32,733 nt of DNA from Erythrobacter sp. SCN 62-14 (GTDB lineage Bacteria; Pseudomonadota; Alphaproteobacteria; Sphingomonadales; Sphingomonadaceae). The DNA lies in contig MEDW01000021.1 of the NCBI GenBank assembly GCA_001724215.1, positions 1-32,733 of the forward strand, read 5' to 3'. The position numbers were made by a program, and so were the translations under genes. The notes under the pieces are model-generated. The model was not told the DNA's origin. It was given only the letters and a program-made list of their open reading frames with translations, and did not search any database. Shown here in pieces: positions 7,920-15,948 of this stretch. The number at the start of each line of letters is the position of its first letter. Position 1 is the stretch's first letter.

Positions 7920-10457
7920 TTACAATTCGCGCAGCGCGCGTGCGGGCTTAGCTTTGAGCAGCGGTAGCGATCCGGCCAGCGCGAACAGCAGCACCAGCGC
8001 AAGGCCAATGCCAAGCACACCTGTCACCACGCGCCAATCTGGCAGCCAGTCAAAGCTGAAAACGGCGGTTATAATGATCCACGCCAGCACCCCGCCCAGC
8101 GCCAAGGCGACAAGCGCCAGCAGGCCTGCGATCATGCCATATTCGGCCAATTGCAACAGCAGGATCTGACGGCGGCTCGCCCCCAGAACCCTTAGCACCA
8201 CGGTATCATAAGTGCGCGCGGCACGCGCCGCAGCAATCGCGCCGAGCAGCACGGCAAGACCTGCCAGCACCGTGACGGCGGCTGCTGCAAGGGTTGCCAG
8301 AGCCACCTGTTGCAGCAGCTTGCGACCCTCGACAATCAGCCCGCCGATTTCCACCACCGAGCTTGATGGAAACTCCTGCACCAGCGCGCGCAGCAAAGCG
8401 CCGCGTGCGGCATCATCGGCGCCATCGGGCAGATCGATTGTGGCCGAGAGATTATGCGGTGCATCGGCGAGCGCGTTGCGCGAAAACACCAGCGTGAAAT
8501 TGAAGCCGAGGTTTTCCCAGTCCACTTCGCGCAGGTTCGCAACCCGTGCGGTGCGTTCAACGCCAAGGATGCCAATAGTGATATAGTCGCCCACGTCCAC
8601 GCCAATTGCGCGGGCTTGCTCGGCATCGACCGAGACAAGCGGCTCGCCGCTGTGGAACGGGCTCCACCATTCGCCTGCCACCACGCGGTTGCCAAGCGGC
8701 ACCTGATCGGAATAGGTCAGGCCGCGCTCCCCGCGCAGCGACCATGCGCTGTCGGGAATCCTGGCCATGTCGGCAACGCGCGTCATCGCGTCTCTGGGGC
8801 CAAAGGCCAGCACCTTGCCGCGCAAAGTCGGGACAGTGCGAATGGTCGCCTCGGGAAAGTCTGCCTGCACCAGTTCGAAAAAGCGCGGCTCCTTGTCGCG
8901 CGGCACATCGAGCACGAAGTAATCGGGCGCTTCTTGCGGCACACGCTGCTGGATATTGCCGTCAATCGCGCTTTGCACTGCGGCGATCAGCACGAAGGCG
9001 GCAAGGCCAAAGCCGAGTGCTGTCACCAGCGCTCCGGTGGGCGCGCCGGGGCGGTGGAGATTGGCGAGCGCGCTTCTGAGGATCGGATTGGCAGGCCGCG
9101 GCAGCGCGCGCGCAGCGCGTTGCAGGGCCCAGCCGAGCCCCGCCAGGACCACCAAAGCGCCGCCTGCACCCAGCAGAAACCCGCCTGAGAGGCGCGGCTG
9201 TGCAGTCGTTGCGAGCGCCAGCGCCGAAATCGCCGCGAGGCCCACAGCGGTCGCCCCCAGCGCGCGCCAATCGCGTGCGAGCGGCGTGATGCCAGACCGC
9301 ATCAACGCCATCGCCGGGAAGGCCCGCGCACGCAGCAAGGGGGCAGCGGCAAAGGTAAAGGCGACCAGCAAGCCATAGCTTGCCGCCAGCACCAACCGCG
9401 CAGGTTTAATCACAAATCCGCTCTGAACCGGCAGCAAGCCTTGCAAGGCACCAGCCAGCAGCGGTGTCACCAAGACGCCCGCGGCAAGCCCCAAAGCGCT
9501 GCCGACCAGTGCGGCAATCGCAATCTGCAGCGCGTAGATCCGCACAATATCGAGCGAGGTCGCACCCAGCACCTTGAAGGTGGCAATGCTCGTGCGGCGC
9601 TGATCAAGATAGGAGGAGACGCCGCCTGCAATCCCGATCCCGGCAATCATAAGTGCGGCCAGGCCCACCAGCGTGAGAAAATCGCTCATCTGGCGCACAA
9701 ATCGATCCGCCCCCGGCGATGCGCGATCACGGGTGCGGATGGTAAAGCCTGCCGAGGGGAATTGCCCGGTGAGCGCCTCTTCAACCTCATCGGGCGCAGG
9801 GGCGCTGCTCATCAAGGCGATGCGATGCTTGCTTTGATAGAGCGAGCCGGGTTCGAGCAAACCAGCAGCGCGCGGGACGTTTTCAGCAACGACCACTGTC
9901 GGGCCAAGCTGAAAGCCTTCGGAGAGGCGATCGGGTTCGTTTTCGATCACGCCGGCGGCGCGCAGGGTGACCCCGCCGACGGAAAAATTGTCACCCACCG
10001 CAATGCCGAGCCGGTCGAGCGCTCCTTTGGCGAGCCATGCGTCCGTGCCTTGCGGAGCGCCGACGCTGCGCCCGTCTGTCAGCGTCAGCGTGCCAAACAG
10101 CGGCCATTTTGCATCCACTGCCTTCAATTCAACCGGCGCCGCGTTGTCACCCGCCAGCGCCATGGCTTGCAGGCGGTAGCCTTCAGAGACAGTGCCATAT
10201 TTTGCCAGAGCGCCGCGTTCCTCGTCGCTCAAGGCGCGTTGCCACAGCGCGACTTCGACATCTCCGCCGAGCAATTCCTGTCCGCTTGATGCCAGTTCGC
10301 GCTCGATTGCAGCGGTCAGCGTCCCGATCGCGGCCAGCGCTGCGGTGCCGAGGAAAATACACAGGACGAGCAGGCGCAGCCCTTTGAAGCGCGCATTCAG
10401 ATCACGCCGGGCAATCTGCCACACAGTAGCCCATGGAAGACGTGCCGAACCGCTCAC
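7920..10457 (-). CDS. FtsX/YbbP-like ABC transporter permease
   Basis: An 845-residue inner-membrane permease of the MacB/FtsX type. The layout is an N-terminal transmembrane helix (about 26-48, LLVLCIFLGTAALAAIGTLTA), a periplasmic domain, then a first FtsX block near 255-400 (LVGLAALMIAGIGIAGGVSSYLDQR). Central hydrophobic segments and a second periplasmic domain follow, and a second FtsX block lies at about 725-845 (LAVLLGAIAAARAARTYDTVVLRVLGASRRQIL). This duplicated architecture and length match YbbP. The start ATG overlaps the last bases of the ATPase gene by four bases, indicating translational coupling. With the neighbouring TesA-like esterase the set resembles the tesA-ybbA-ybbP cluster of other proteobacteria. 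The transported substrate is unknown; lipid or lysophospholipid handling is only a suggestion from the esterase. Confidence 0.9.
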   Translation of the reverse strand: MSGSARLPWATVWQIARRDLNARFKGLRLLVLCIFLGTAALAAIGTLTAAIERELASSGQELLGGDVEVALWQRALSDEERGALAKYGTVSEGYRLQAMALAGDNAAPVELKAVDAKWPLFGTLTLTDGRSVGAPQGTDAWLAKGALDRLGIAVGDNFSVGGVTLRAAGVIENEPDRLSEGFQLGPTVVVAENVPRAAGLLEPGSLYQSKHRIALMSSAPAPDEVEEALTGQFPSAGFTIRTRDRASPGADRFVRQMSDFLTLVGLAALMIAGIGIAGGVSSYLDQRRTSIATFKVLGATSLDIVRIYALQIAIAALVGSALGLAAGVLVTPLLAGALQGLLPVQSGFVIKPARLVLAASYGLLVAFTFAAAPLLRARAFPAMALMRSGITPLARDWRALGATAVGLAAISALALATTAQPRLSGGFLLGAGGALVVLAGLGWALQRAARALPRPANPILRSALANLHRPGAPTGALVTALGFGLAAFVLIAAVQSAIDGNIQQRVPQEAPDYFVLDVPRDKEPRFFELVQADFPEATIRTVPTLRGKVLAFGPRDAMTRVADMARIPDSAWSLRGERGLTYSDQVPLGNRVVAGEWWSPFHSGEPLVSVDAEQARAIGVDVGDYITIGILGVERTARVANLREVDWENLGFNFTLVFSRNALADAPHNLSATIDLPDGADDAARGALLRALVQEFPSSSVVEIGGLIVEGRKLLQQVALATLAAAAVTVLAGLAVLLGAIAAARAARTYDTVVLRVLGASRRQILLLQLAEYGMIAGLLALVALALGGVLAWIIITAVFSFDWLPDWRVVTGVLGIGLALVLLFALAGSLPLLKAKPARALREL

Positions 10458-11149
10458 GCCGGATTCCTGGTGTCGGAGACGATCCGCCCGTCGGCCATGG
10501 TCAGCACCCGCTCGCAGCGCGCGGCAAGGCTGGCATCATGGGTGATGATAAGCAAAGTGGCGCCGGTTTCCGCGCGGCGGGCCAGCAGGAGATCGACAAT
10601 CTCCGCGCCGGTTGCCGCATCAAGATTGCCGGTCGGTTCATCGGCAAAGATCAGCGCCGGACGCGGGGCCAGCGCGCGGGCAATCGCGACGCGTTGCTGT
10701 TCGCCGCCAGAAAGCTGGGTGGGGTAGTGATCAGTGCGGTGGCCAAGGCCCACGGCTGCCAGTTCTTCAAGCGCGCGCGGGGTGGCATCCTTGGCGCCTG
10801 CCAATTCCATCGGGGTTGCGACATTTTCCGCCGCCGTCATGGTGGGAAGCAAGTGAAAGGCTTGCAGCACAATCCCGATCCGTCCGCGCCTTGCCGCTGC
10901 CAACCCATCTTCATTGAGCCCTGCAAAATCCGCGCCTGCCACCATCAGGCTTCCGCCGCTGGCTCGTTCAAGCCCCGACAGCACCGCCATCAGCGAGCTT
11001 TTGCCCGAGCCCGAAGGGCCGAGCAGGGCGACCACCTCCCCGGTCGCAATATCAAGATCAATCCCGCGCAGCACTTCGACCGGAGCCGAAGCATTGCCGA
11101 GAGTAAGGGTCAGGTTTCGCGCACAAATTGCAAGAGAGGGGCTTGTCAC
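10454..11149 (-). CDS. ABC transporter ATP-binding protein, YbbA-like
   Basis: A 231-residue ATPase subunit. Walker A is GPSGSGKSS (44-52), the Q-loop is Gln96, the signature is LSGGEQQRVAIARAL (146-160), Walker B is ALIFADEP (165-172) with D-loop GNLD, and the switch His is H204 (ITHD). The sequence belongs to the MacB/LolD/YbbA group, which partners FtsX-type permeases, and the permease follows with a four-base overlap. Its start is only about 60 bases from the oppositely oriented esterase gene, so the two promoters share that short gap. Confidence 0.93.
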   Translation of the reverse strand: MTSPSLAICARNLTLTLGNASAPVEVLRGIDLDIATGEVVALLGPSGSGKSSLMAVLSGLERASGGSLMVAGADFAGLNEDGLAAARRGRIGIVLQAFHLLPTMTAAENVATPMELAGAKDATPRALEELAAVGLGHRTDHYPTQLSGGEQQRVAIARALAPRPALIFADEPTGNLDAATGAEIVDLLLARRAETGATLLIITHDASLAARCERVLTMADGRIVSDTRNPA

Positions 11150-11207
11150 GGGCTTCCGATGTCATAGGTGTGGGCCTGCAACAAGAACGATAAGGAAAGG
11201 CTCGCAG

Positions 11208-11951
11208 ATGCAGGCAGGCATTTGGTCGAATATAGGGCGTATGCGCGCCATTGCGAGTGCGAGCCTTGCAATTGTCGTGATGCTTGCCGGATGCAGCGGG
11301 AGCGAGGGCGACGAAGCCGCCACAGTCACCCGTGCACAGGCCGAAGCTGAGGCTGCTCCGCCGCCGATCCCGGTTATGGGACCAGAGCGGCGGGTCATCG
11401 CCTTTGGTGACAGCTTGTTTGCAGGATATGGCTTGAACGAGGGCGAGAGTTACCCTGATCGGCTCGAAGCCGCGTTGCGTGCGCGGGGGATCAATGCTGC
11501 AATCACCAATGCAGCCGTCTCGGGCGACACCACGGCTGCCGGGCGGCAAAGGCTGGCCTTCACCTTGGATGCGCAGGCGCAAAAGCCTGATCTGTTTATT
11601 CTGGAGCTTGGCGGCAATGATCTGTTGCGCGGCCTGTCCCCGCAGGAAACCCGCGCCAATCTTGCCGCCATGCTCGAAGAATTGCGCGCGCGCGGCATCC
11701 CGGTGCTGTTGATGGGAATGCGCAGCCCTCCCAATTATGGCTCGGATTATCAGGCGCAGTTCGATGCGATCTACCGCGATTTGGCCAAGCAATATGGCGC
11801 AGCTCTAATCCCCTTCTGGCTGGAGGATATCTACGAGGATCAAAGCCTGTTTCAGCCGGACCGGATCCACCCGACCGCCGAAGGAATTGAACGGCTGGTT
11901 GCCTCGACCATCGCTGCAGTGCGCGCGGCCTTGCCTGAGGATGATGCCTAG
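11208..11951 (+). CDS. TesA-like GDSL arylesterase lipoprotein
   Basis: A 247-residue SGNH/GDSL hydrolase. Block I is AFGDSLFAGYGL with nucleophile Ser69, the oxyanion Gly lies in the block II region NAAVSGDTT, block III is GGND (135-138), and the catalytic Asp218/His221 are in DRIHP. These match multifunctional acyl-CoA thioesterase I/lysophospholipase (TesA). The N-terminus has a signal segment ending in LAGC (Cys29), so the enzyme is probably membrane-anchored in the periplasm, unlike soluble TesA. The ATG at 11208 has AAGGAAAGG upstream. An ATG at 11241, with AGGG five bases away, gives a shorter signal peptide and is a real alternative. It is divergent from the ybbA-like gene. Its stop overlaps the recF stop on the other strand by four bases. 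Confidence 0.88.
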   Translation: MQAGIWSNIGRMRAIASASLAIVVMLAGCSGSEGDEAATVTRAQAEAEAAPPPIPVMGPERRVIAFGDSLFAGYGLNEGESYPDRLEAALRARGINAAITNAAVSGDTTAAGRQRLAFTLDAQAQKPDLFILELGGNDLLRGLSPQETRANLAAMLEELRARGIPVLLMGMRSPPNYGSDYQAQFDAIYRDLAKQYGAALIPFWLEDIYEDQSLFQPDRIHPTAEGIERLVASTIAAVRAALPEDDA

Positions 11952-13036
11952 GCGCGCTTGGCCTCGCCGCCACTTACCTGCCAGATCGCGGCTTCATCGA
12001 GGATGCGTTCAAAAGGCGCAAGCTCGGTCCCCGTCATCCACACCTGCGCGCGCCCTTTGGCGAGGCGGGCGAATAATTCGGCGCGGCGCACCGGATCAAG
12101 GTGGGCTGCGACTTCATCGAGCAACAGCACACTCGGACGACCGGCGGCCGCAAGCGCGCCGTGAGCAAGGGTGATCGCGATCAGCATCGCTTTCTGCTCG
12201 CCGGTTGAACAGGATGCGGCAGGCTGCCCGCTTGAGGCCATCACCACTTCCAGCTCGTCGCGCTGCGGCCCAGTGAGCGCGCGGCCTGCGGCTCGATCAC
12301 GCGGGCGGGCGCGAGCAAGTTCGTCGCGCAAACCCGCCGCATCCAGCGGCCCGCCGGGGTGCAAGGCGATGAGCGGCTTGGCAAAAGGTTCAGGCGGCAG
12401 GGCTGAGAGTTCATCGCTCAAGCGGCTGACCAGCGCTGCACGGGTGTGATGCAGCGCAGCCCCGTGTTCTGCGACCTGCGCTTCGATAGCATCAAGCCAT
12501 GCGGCATCGCCGCGTGCCTCCAGCAGACGATTGCGTTCGCGCAAGGCGGCCTCGAACTGCGTTACTCGGCGCGCGTGATCGGGCGCAATGGCGAGCGCCA
12601 TGCGATCAATAAAGCGTCGCCGCGCGCCTGCACTATCGGTGAACAACCCATCCATCGCCGGAGTCAGCCACGAGAGGGCCAACCATTCGCTGAGTGCACT
12701 GGCGCTGGCGGCTGCACCATTGATCCGCACCAGCCTGCGCCCCGGCTGGCTTGCCTCGGTGTAAGTGCCAAGCCGCGCGGAAAACTGCCCCTGTTCGATC
12801 AGGCTTGCCCCGATGGCAAAAGCTTGGGGGGGCTCTCCTGCAGCGGCCTTGCGCCCCAGATCGCCGAGCCCTGCGCGGCGCAGACCCCGGCCCGCGCCGA
12901 GCAGCGAGATCGCTTCCAGGAGGTTGGTCTTGCCCGCGCCGTTCGCGCCCACCAGCAGATTGAAATGCGCCGTCTCGCCCAGCTCGGTCGCGGCGTGATT
13001 GCGGAAATTGGCGATGGTGATTTTGCTGAGCGCCAT
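11948..13036 (-). CDS. recF: DNA replication and repair protein RecF
   Basis: A 362-residue SMC-like ATPase that acts with RecO and RecR to load RecA at single-strand gaps. The N-terminus (LSKITIANFRNH) is typical. Walker A is GANGAGKT (30-37), the signature-like region is STGEQKAML, and Walker B is VLLLDEVAAHLD, followed by QVWMTGTE. Length fits the family. In this genome recF is not next to dnaA, dnaN or gyrB. It stands alone, converging on the esterase gene with a four-base overlap of stop regions. An inverted repeat at 13093-13139 lies in its upstream region. Confidence 0.94.
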   Translation of the reverse strand: MALSKITIANFRNHAATELGETAHFNLLVGANGAGKTNLLEAISLLGAGRGLRRAGLGDLGRKAAAGEPPQAFAIGASLIEQGQFSARLGTYTEASQPGRRLVRINGAAASASALSEWLALSWLTPAMDGLFTDSAGARRRFIDRMALAIAPDHARRVTQFEAALRERNRLLEARGDAAWLDAIEAQVAEHGAALHHTRAALVSRLSDELSALPPEPFAKPLIALHPGGPLDAAGLRDELARARPRDRAAGRALTGPQRDELEVVMASSGQPAASCSTGEQKAMLIAITLAHGALAAAGRPSVLLLDEVAAHLDPVRRAELFARLAKGRAQVWMTGTELAPFERILDEAAIWQVSGGEAKRA

Positions 13037-13092
13037 AGCTTTTGAGCGGTTAGCCGGGGGCGGTCATGAAGGAAAGGGCGGCGCTTAAAAAG

Positions 13093-13139
13093 CACCCATC
13101 CCAAACCTTAGGAAATTTCCCCAAGCTTTCGGATGGGTG
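13093..13139. promoter_or_regulatory. Inverted repeat upstream of recF
   Basis: CACCCATCC (13093-13101) and GGATGGGTG (13131-13139) are a perfect 9-bp inverted pair. The 29-base loop itself holds the palindrome GGAAATTTCC (13111-13120). It could be an operator or a leader structure for recF or for the divergent peptide operon. The function is unknown. Confidence 0.35.
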
Positions 13140-13168
13140 AACGGTCGGTTTGCTCAGTGAAAGCAAGG

Positions 13169-13190
13169 AAATGGCAGAATTCCGCCATTT
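13169..13190. promoter_or_regulatory. Near-perfect 22-bp palindrome, possible activator site
   Basis: Arms AAATGGC and GCCATTT flank an eight-base centre containing GAATTC; 20 of 22 positions are symmetrical. It ends nine bases before the -24/-12 promoter at 13199. Its symmetry and location suit a dimeric regulator. Enhancer sites for sigma-54 activators more often lie 80-150 bases upstream, so a repressor or a second sigma-70 mode is also possible. Confidence 0.45.
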
Positions 13191-13198
13191 TTCGAGTT

Positions 13199-13214
13199 TG
13201 GCACACCTCGTGCA
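13199..13214 (+). promoter_or_regulatory. Sigma-54-type (-24/-12) promoter
   Basis: TGGCAC, five bases, then GTGCA. The invariant GG (13200-13201) and GC (13212-13213) are separated by exactly 10 bases as RpoN promoters require; one base differs from TTGCA. It points at the two small peptide genes and pspC. Psp systems are classically sigma-54-dependent, which supports the call. Confidence 0.6.
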
Positions 13215-13278
13215 AAGTGTTTTGCGTCCCCCGGGATGGTCCGGGGATCATGTGAAAACACACCAAGGAGTAACCCAA

Positions 13279-13392
13279 ATGTTCACCACCAACTTTGCTG
13301 ATCGCTTCGTCGCTGCCGCTTTTTCGGTCGTCATTTCCGCTGGCCTGCTCGCCTATGCGATCCTCCCCGCATCCCCCGCCATCATCGCCTGA
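13279..13392 (+). CDS. 37-residue membrane peptide, copy 1
   Basis: A 37-residue peptide starting MFTTNF and ending in ASPAIIA. It begins at an ATG with a good Shine-Dalgarno, AAGGAG, at 13265-13270. One hydrophobic stretch (about residues 10-31, AAAFSVVISAGLLAYAILPA) predicts a single membrane span. It is clearly paralogous to the next peptide: shared features are MF-x2-NF, AAFSV-x-ISA, AYAI-x-PASP and the same length. It lies about 55 bases downstream of the predicted start of the sigma-54-type promoter and upstream of pspC, so an envelope-stress role is inferred. I recognise no named family. Confidence 0.7.
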   Translation: MFTTNFADRFVAAAFSVVISAGLLAYAILPASPAIIA

Positions 13393-13433
13393 CGCCGCAT
13401 CCGCGCCCAAGGCCCCATACAAGGACACACACC

Positions 13434-13547
13434 ATGTTCGGCAACAACTTCTCGGTCCGCCTCGCTTCGGCAGCTTTCTCGGTGATGATCTCGGCGGCTT
13501 TCTTCGCCTATGCGATTATCCCTGCCAGCCCGAGCTTGATGGCGTGA
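13434..13547 (+). CDS. 37-residue membrane peptide, copy 2
   Basis: A second peptide of exactly 37 residues (start MFGNNF, end ASPSLMA), 41 bases after copy 1, with its own AAGGA (13421-13425). About 60% of residues match copy 1 and the rest are mostly conservative. The reading frame, length and Shine-Dalgarno are conserved although the DNA differs at many third positions. This indicates selection on the peptide rather than a recent duplication. The single membrane span is at about residues 10-31. It lies 60 bases upstream of pspC in the same direction, probably in one transcript. Confidence 0.7.
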   Translation: MFGNNFSVRLASAAFSVMISAAFFAYAIIPASPSLMA

Positions 13548-13607
13548 GCTTGGCCTGAGGCCAACTTCCCCCTAGCCTTGATCCATCGATACGAAGGAGT
13601 GCCCCAC

Positions 13608-13820
13608 ATGAACCAGATCACCCCCAATGACAGCAAGCCGCCGCGCGGCAGCTTCCGCCTCGACAAAGGCAATGCCAAGGTGTTTGGCGTGTGTTCGGGC
13701 ATCGGCAATTATTTCGATGTTGACCCGATGCTGGTGCGGATCGGCTTTGTCGCCGCCACGCTGCTGGGCTTTGGCAGCCCGGTGCTGATCTACCTCGCGG
13801 TCGCGCTGATCGCGGATTAA
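13608..13820 (+). CDS. PspC-domain envelope stress protein
   Basis: A 70-residue protein consisting mostly of one PspC domain: FRLDKGNAKVFGVCSGIGNYFDVDPMLVRIGF, then the hydrophobic VAATLLGFGSPVLIYLAVALIA. PspC proteins are inner-membrane components of the phage-shock response. They sense or relay envelope damage and, in enterobacteria, work with PspB to release PspF from PspA. It is shorter than E. coli PspC (119 residues) but similar to the small PspC-domain proteins of many bacteria. The ATG at 13608 is preceded by GAAGGAG. No pspA, pspB or pspF is nearby; the two small peptides take their place. Confidence 0.88.
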   Translation: MNQITPNDSKPPRGSFRLDKGNAKVFGVCSGIGNYFDVDPMLVRIGFVAATLLGFGSPVLIYLAVALIAD

Positions 13821-13883
13821 TTCCCAAGCTGCCCACCCACACCCTTGGCCTTCGCCGGGGTGAGGGCGGGGCGGGGCGCAGGG

Positions 13884-14666
13884 TTACATCGCGCTGATAC
13901 CGCCATCTAGCTTCAGTTCCGCCCCCGTCATGAAGCGGCTTTCATCGCTGGCGAGGTAAACCACCGCATTGGCGATATCATTGGGCTCGCCGACGAATTT
14001 GAGCGGAATCTGGCGGGCAAGCTTTTCCATCAGCACATCCTTATCAAGCGCGTGCGCGCGCGCTGTGCCATCAAGGATGGGCGTGTCTACAAAAGTCGGG
14101 TGCACCGAATTGCAGCGGATGTTCATGCCTTTTTTGGCGCAGTGCAAAGCGATGGATTTGGACAGCATCCACACCGCCGCCTTCGACGCATTATAGGCCG
14201 GCATGGTGTCGCTCGCGATCAGGCCGGCGATGCTGGAGATGTTGATGATCGATCCCGGCGCGTGTTCGCGCATCAACGGCAGGGCCTTTTGGCAGCCGTG
14301 GAAGATCGAATTAACGTTTATGTCAAAACAGCGCTGCCAATCGGAAAAATCGCAGGCCTCGATATTGCCGGGAACGCCAATGCCTGCATTGTTGACGAGC
14401 ACATTGAGCCCGCCCAGATGCTCGCGCGCGGCCTCTACTGCCGCTTCCCATTGGGCTGGATCGGTCACATCATGGCCGATGCCAAAGGCGGTTCCTGCGC
14501 CGATTTGTTCATTGATGATCGCGGCGGTTTCTTCTGCGCCAGCGGCGTTGATATCGGTTGCCAGCACCCGCGCGCCTTCTTCGGCAAGCCGGATGCAATG
14601 CGCGCGGCCAAGCCCTTGTGCAGCGCCAGTGACCAGCGCCAGTTTGCCCGCTACCCGTCCGCCCAT
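13884..14666 (-). CDS. SDR family NAD(P)-dependent oxidoreductase
   Basis: A 260-residue classical short-chain dehydrogenase. The nucleotide-binding motif is TGAAQGLG (13-20), a DV pair occurs near 66, the structural NNAG is at 92-95, and the catalytic set Ser145, Tyr158, Lys162 (YNASK) is intact. The C-terminus carries SRFMTGAELKLDGG, as usual. An acidic residue at the end of beta-2 (ATDIN, Asp38) favours NAD over NADP. The start has GGGAGAG nearby. It follows the Nudix gene by three bases and is the last gene of the minus-strand run that starts at lemA. The substrate is unknown; steroid or cyclic alcohol dehydrogenases are common relatives. Confidence 0.9.
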   Translation of the reverse strand: MGGRVAGKLALVTGAAQGLGRAHCIRLAEEGARVLATDINAAGAEETAAIINEQIGAGTAFGIGHDVTDPAQWEAAVEAAREHLGGLNVLVNNAGIGVPGNIEACDFSDWQRCFDINVNSIFHGCQKALPLMREHAPGSIINISSIAGLIASDTMPAYNASKAAVWMLSKSIALHCAKKGMNIRCNSVHPTFVDTPILDGTARAHALDKDVLMEKLARQIPLKFVGEPNDIANAVVYLASDESRFMTGAELKLDGGISAM

Positions 14667-14669
14667 AAT

Positions 14670-15260
14670 CTACTCTCCCAGATAATCTTTTGTCAGAAAC
14701 AGTGCGACCCGCACGTCCACTCCGTGGCCTGCTTCGCGCCATGCGGCAACAAAATCCGCCACCTCGTCTGCCGGAATGCGGTGAACAAGGATGTTTTCAT
14801 CGCCTTCGCCGCCGCCTTCGCTGATCTTTTCCAACTGGGTGGCGCGCAGCAAGGTGAAGCATTCGGAGATCATGCCGGGTGAGGAATAGAACTCGCCCAC
14901 CACTTCCAGCTTGCCTGCGCGGTAGCCGGTTTCCTCTTCGAGCTCGCGTGCAGCAGCGGCGAGCACACCTTCATCTTCCTCACCAGCAATATCGCCCACG
15001 AGACCCGCCGGAATTTCGAGGCAGAACCGGCTCAGAGGCACGCGGTATTGGCTTACGAAAATGACATGGCGTGTGCCATCAGCATCTTCATCAATCGCGA
15101 TGATTGCTGCGGCACGAATGTTTCGCGGGCGGCCGACATATTCCCACCGCCCGCGCTGTTTGGCGGTGATGAAGTCGCCCGGCCAGGCGATGGTCTCCGG
15201 CGCATCGGCATCTCGGTCGCGCACAAAGGCTGCCGCCGGGGGCATCAGGGGATGGGTCAT
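14670..15260 (-). CDS. Nudix hydrolase, ADP-sugar pyrophosphatase-like
   Basis: A 196-residue Nudix hydrolase. The catalytic box is seen as EGVLAAAARELEEETGY, with the REL-EE-TG core; the upstream Gly is displaced by a couple of residues relative to the strict consensus. The segments VFVSQYRVPLSRFCLEIPAG and FYSSPGMISECFTLLRA resemble ADP-ribose pyrophosphatases (NudF type), so cleavage of nucleoside diphosphate sugars is likely. It lies between the second TPM-domain gene (13 bases upstream) and the SDR gene (3 bases downstream), probably co-transcribed. No regulatory site was seen within the run. Confidence 0.85.
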   Translation of the reverse strand: MTHPLMPPAAAFVRDRDADAPETIAWPGDFITAKQRGRWEYVGRPRNIRAAAIIAIDEDADGTRHVIFVSQYRVPLSRFCLEIPAGLVGDIAGEEDEGVLAAAARELEEETGYRAGKLEVVGEFYSSPGMISECFTLLRATQLEKISEGGGEGDENILVHRIPADEVADFVAAWREAGHGVDVRVALFLTKDYLGE

Positions 15261-15273
15261 GGCGGAGCGTTTC

Positions 15274-15948
15274 CTAGATTTCGATCAGATCGTCGGGCAA
15301 TTGGTTCTTGTCGCCGGCAGGTTTGGGGAAGTGCTGGGCCAGCACAAAGCCGACATCGCGAACCCCTGCTGCCAAGCCTTCCGCGATGCAGCCCTGACGG
15401 ATTTCAGCAAGCATATCGCCCATCGCCTCGCCCCACACTTCGGGTGCGACCTTCTCGGCAATCGCGGTGTCAGCGACGATCTCGGCGCGGTGATCGGCAA
15501 GGCTGAGATAGATCAGCACGCCGGTGTGATTAATCGTGCGCTGCTCGGTCCCGGCCTTGAACAGCCGGATCGCGGCGGCATGGGCGCGCGCGGTCTTGAG
15601 CGCTCCCGGCACGAGCGCCAGTTTCAGCGGCTGATATTGCTGGGCCCCCAGCATTGCGAAGAAGGCAATCAGGCCCAAGGCAATCACCATGCTTGCAAGC
15701 TCTCCGGTCGTCCATTGATGGCCCCAGCCTGCCACCAGTCCATCCCACAGATCAAGGAAGGGGCGCGGCAGCAGCGCAAACAGGCTCATCACCGCAAAAC
15801 TGGCGCCGGCGGACCACATGAAGGCGACATCATTATAATGATCGCTCTGATCGGTGAGGATGGTGACGATTTCGCCGGACGTGTTCGCCTCGGCCTCGGC
15901 CACCGCTTCGGCCACCAGCGCGCGGCCGCGTTCATCGAGATAGGCCAT
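15274..15948 (-). CDS. TPM-domain membrane protein, second copy
   Basis: A 224-residue protein starting MAYLDERGR, with a TPM-like segment (ALVAEAVAEAEANTSGEIVTILTDQSDHY). A membrane hairpin follows (about 45-60 and 85-105), then a soluble C-terminal half (HTGVLIYLSLADHRAEIVADTAIAEKVAPEVWGEAMGDM). This matches the partner protein that usually follows YgcG-type TPM proteins. The ATG overlaps the stop of the upstream gene as ATGA, so translation is coupled. A longer frame upstream is only an Arg-rich shadow of the neighbour's glycine repeats. The role is unknown; some TPM proteins act in photosystem repair in plants, but that should not be carried over. Confidence 0.82.
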   Translation of the reverse strand: MAYLDERGRALVAEAVAEAEANTSGEIVTILTDQSDHYNDVAFMWSAGASFAVMSLFALLPRPFLDLWDGLVAGWGHQWTTGELASMVIALGLIAFFAMLGAQQYQPLKLALVPGALKTARAHAAAIRLFKAGTEQRTINHTGVLIYLSLADHRAEIVADTAIAEKVAPEVWGEAMGDMLAEIRQGCIAEGLAAGVRDVGFVLAQHFPKPAGDKNQLPDDLIEI

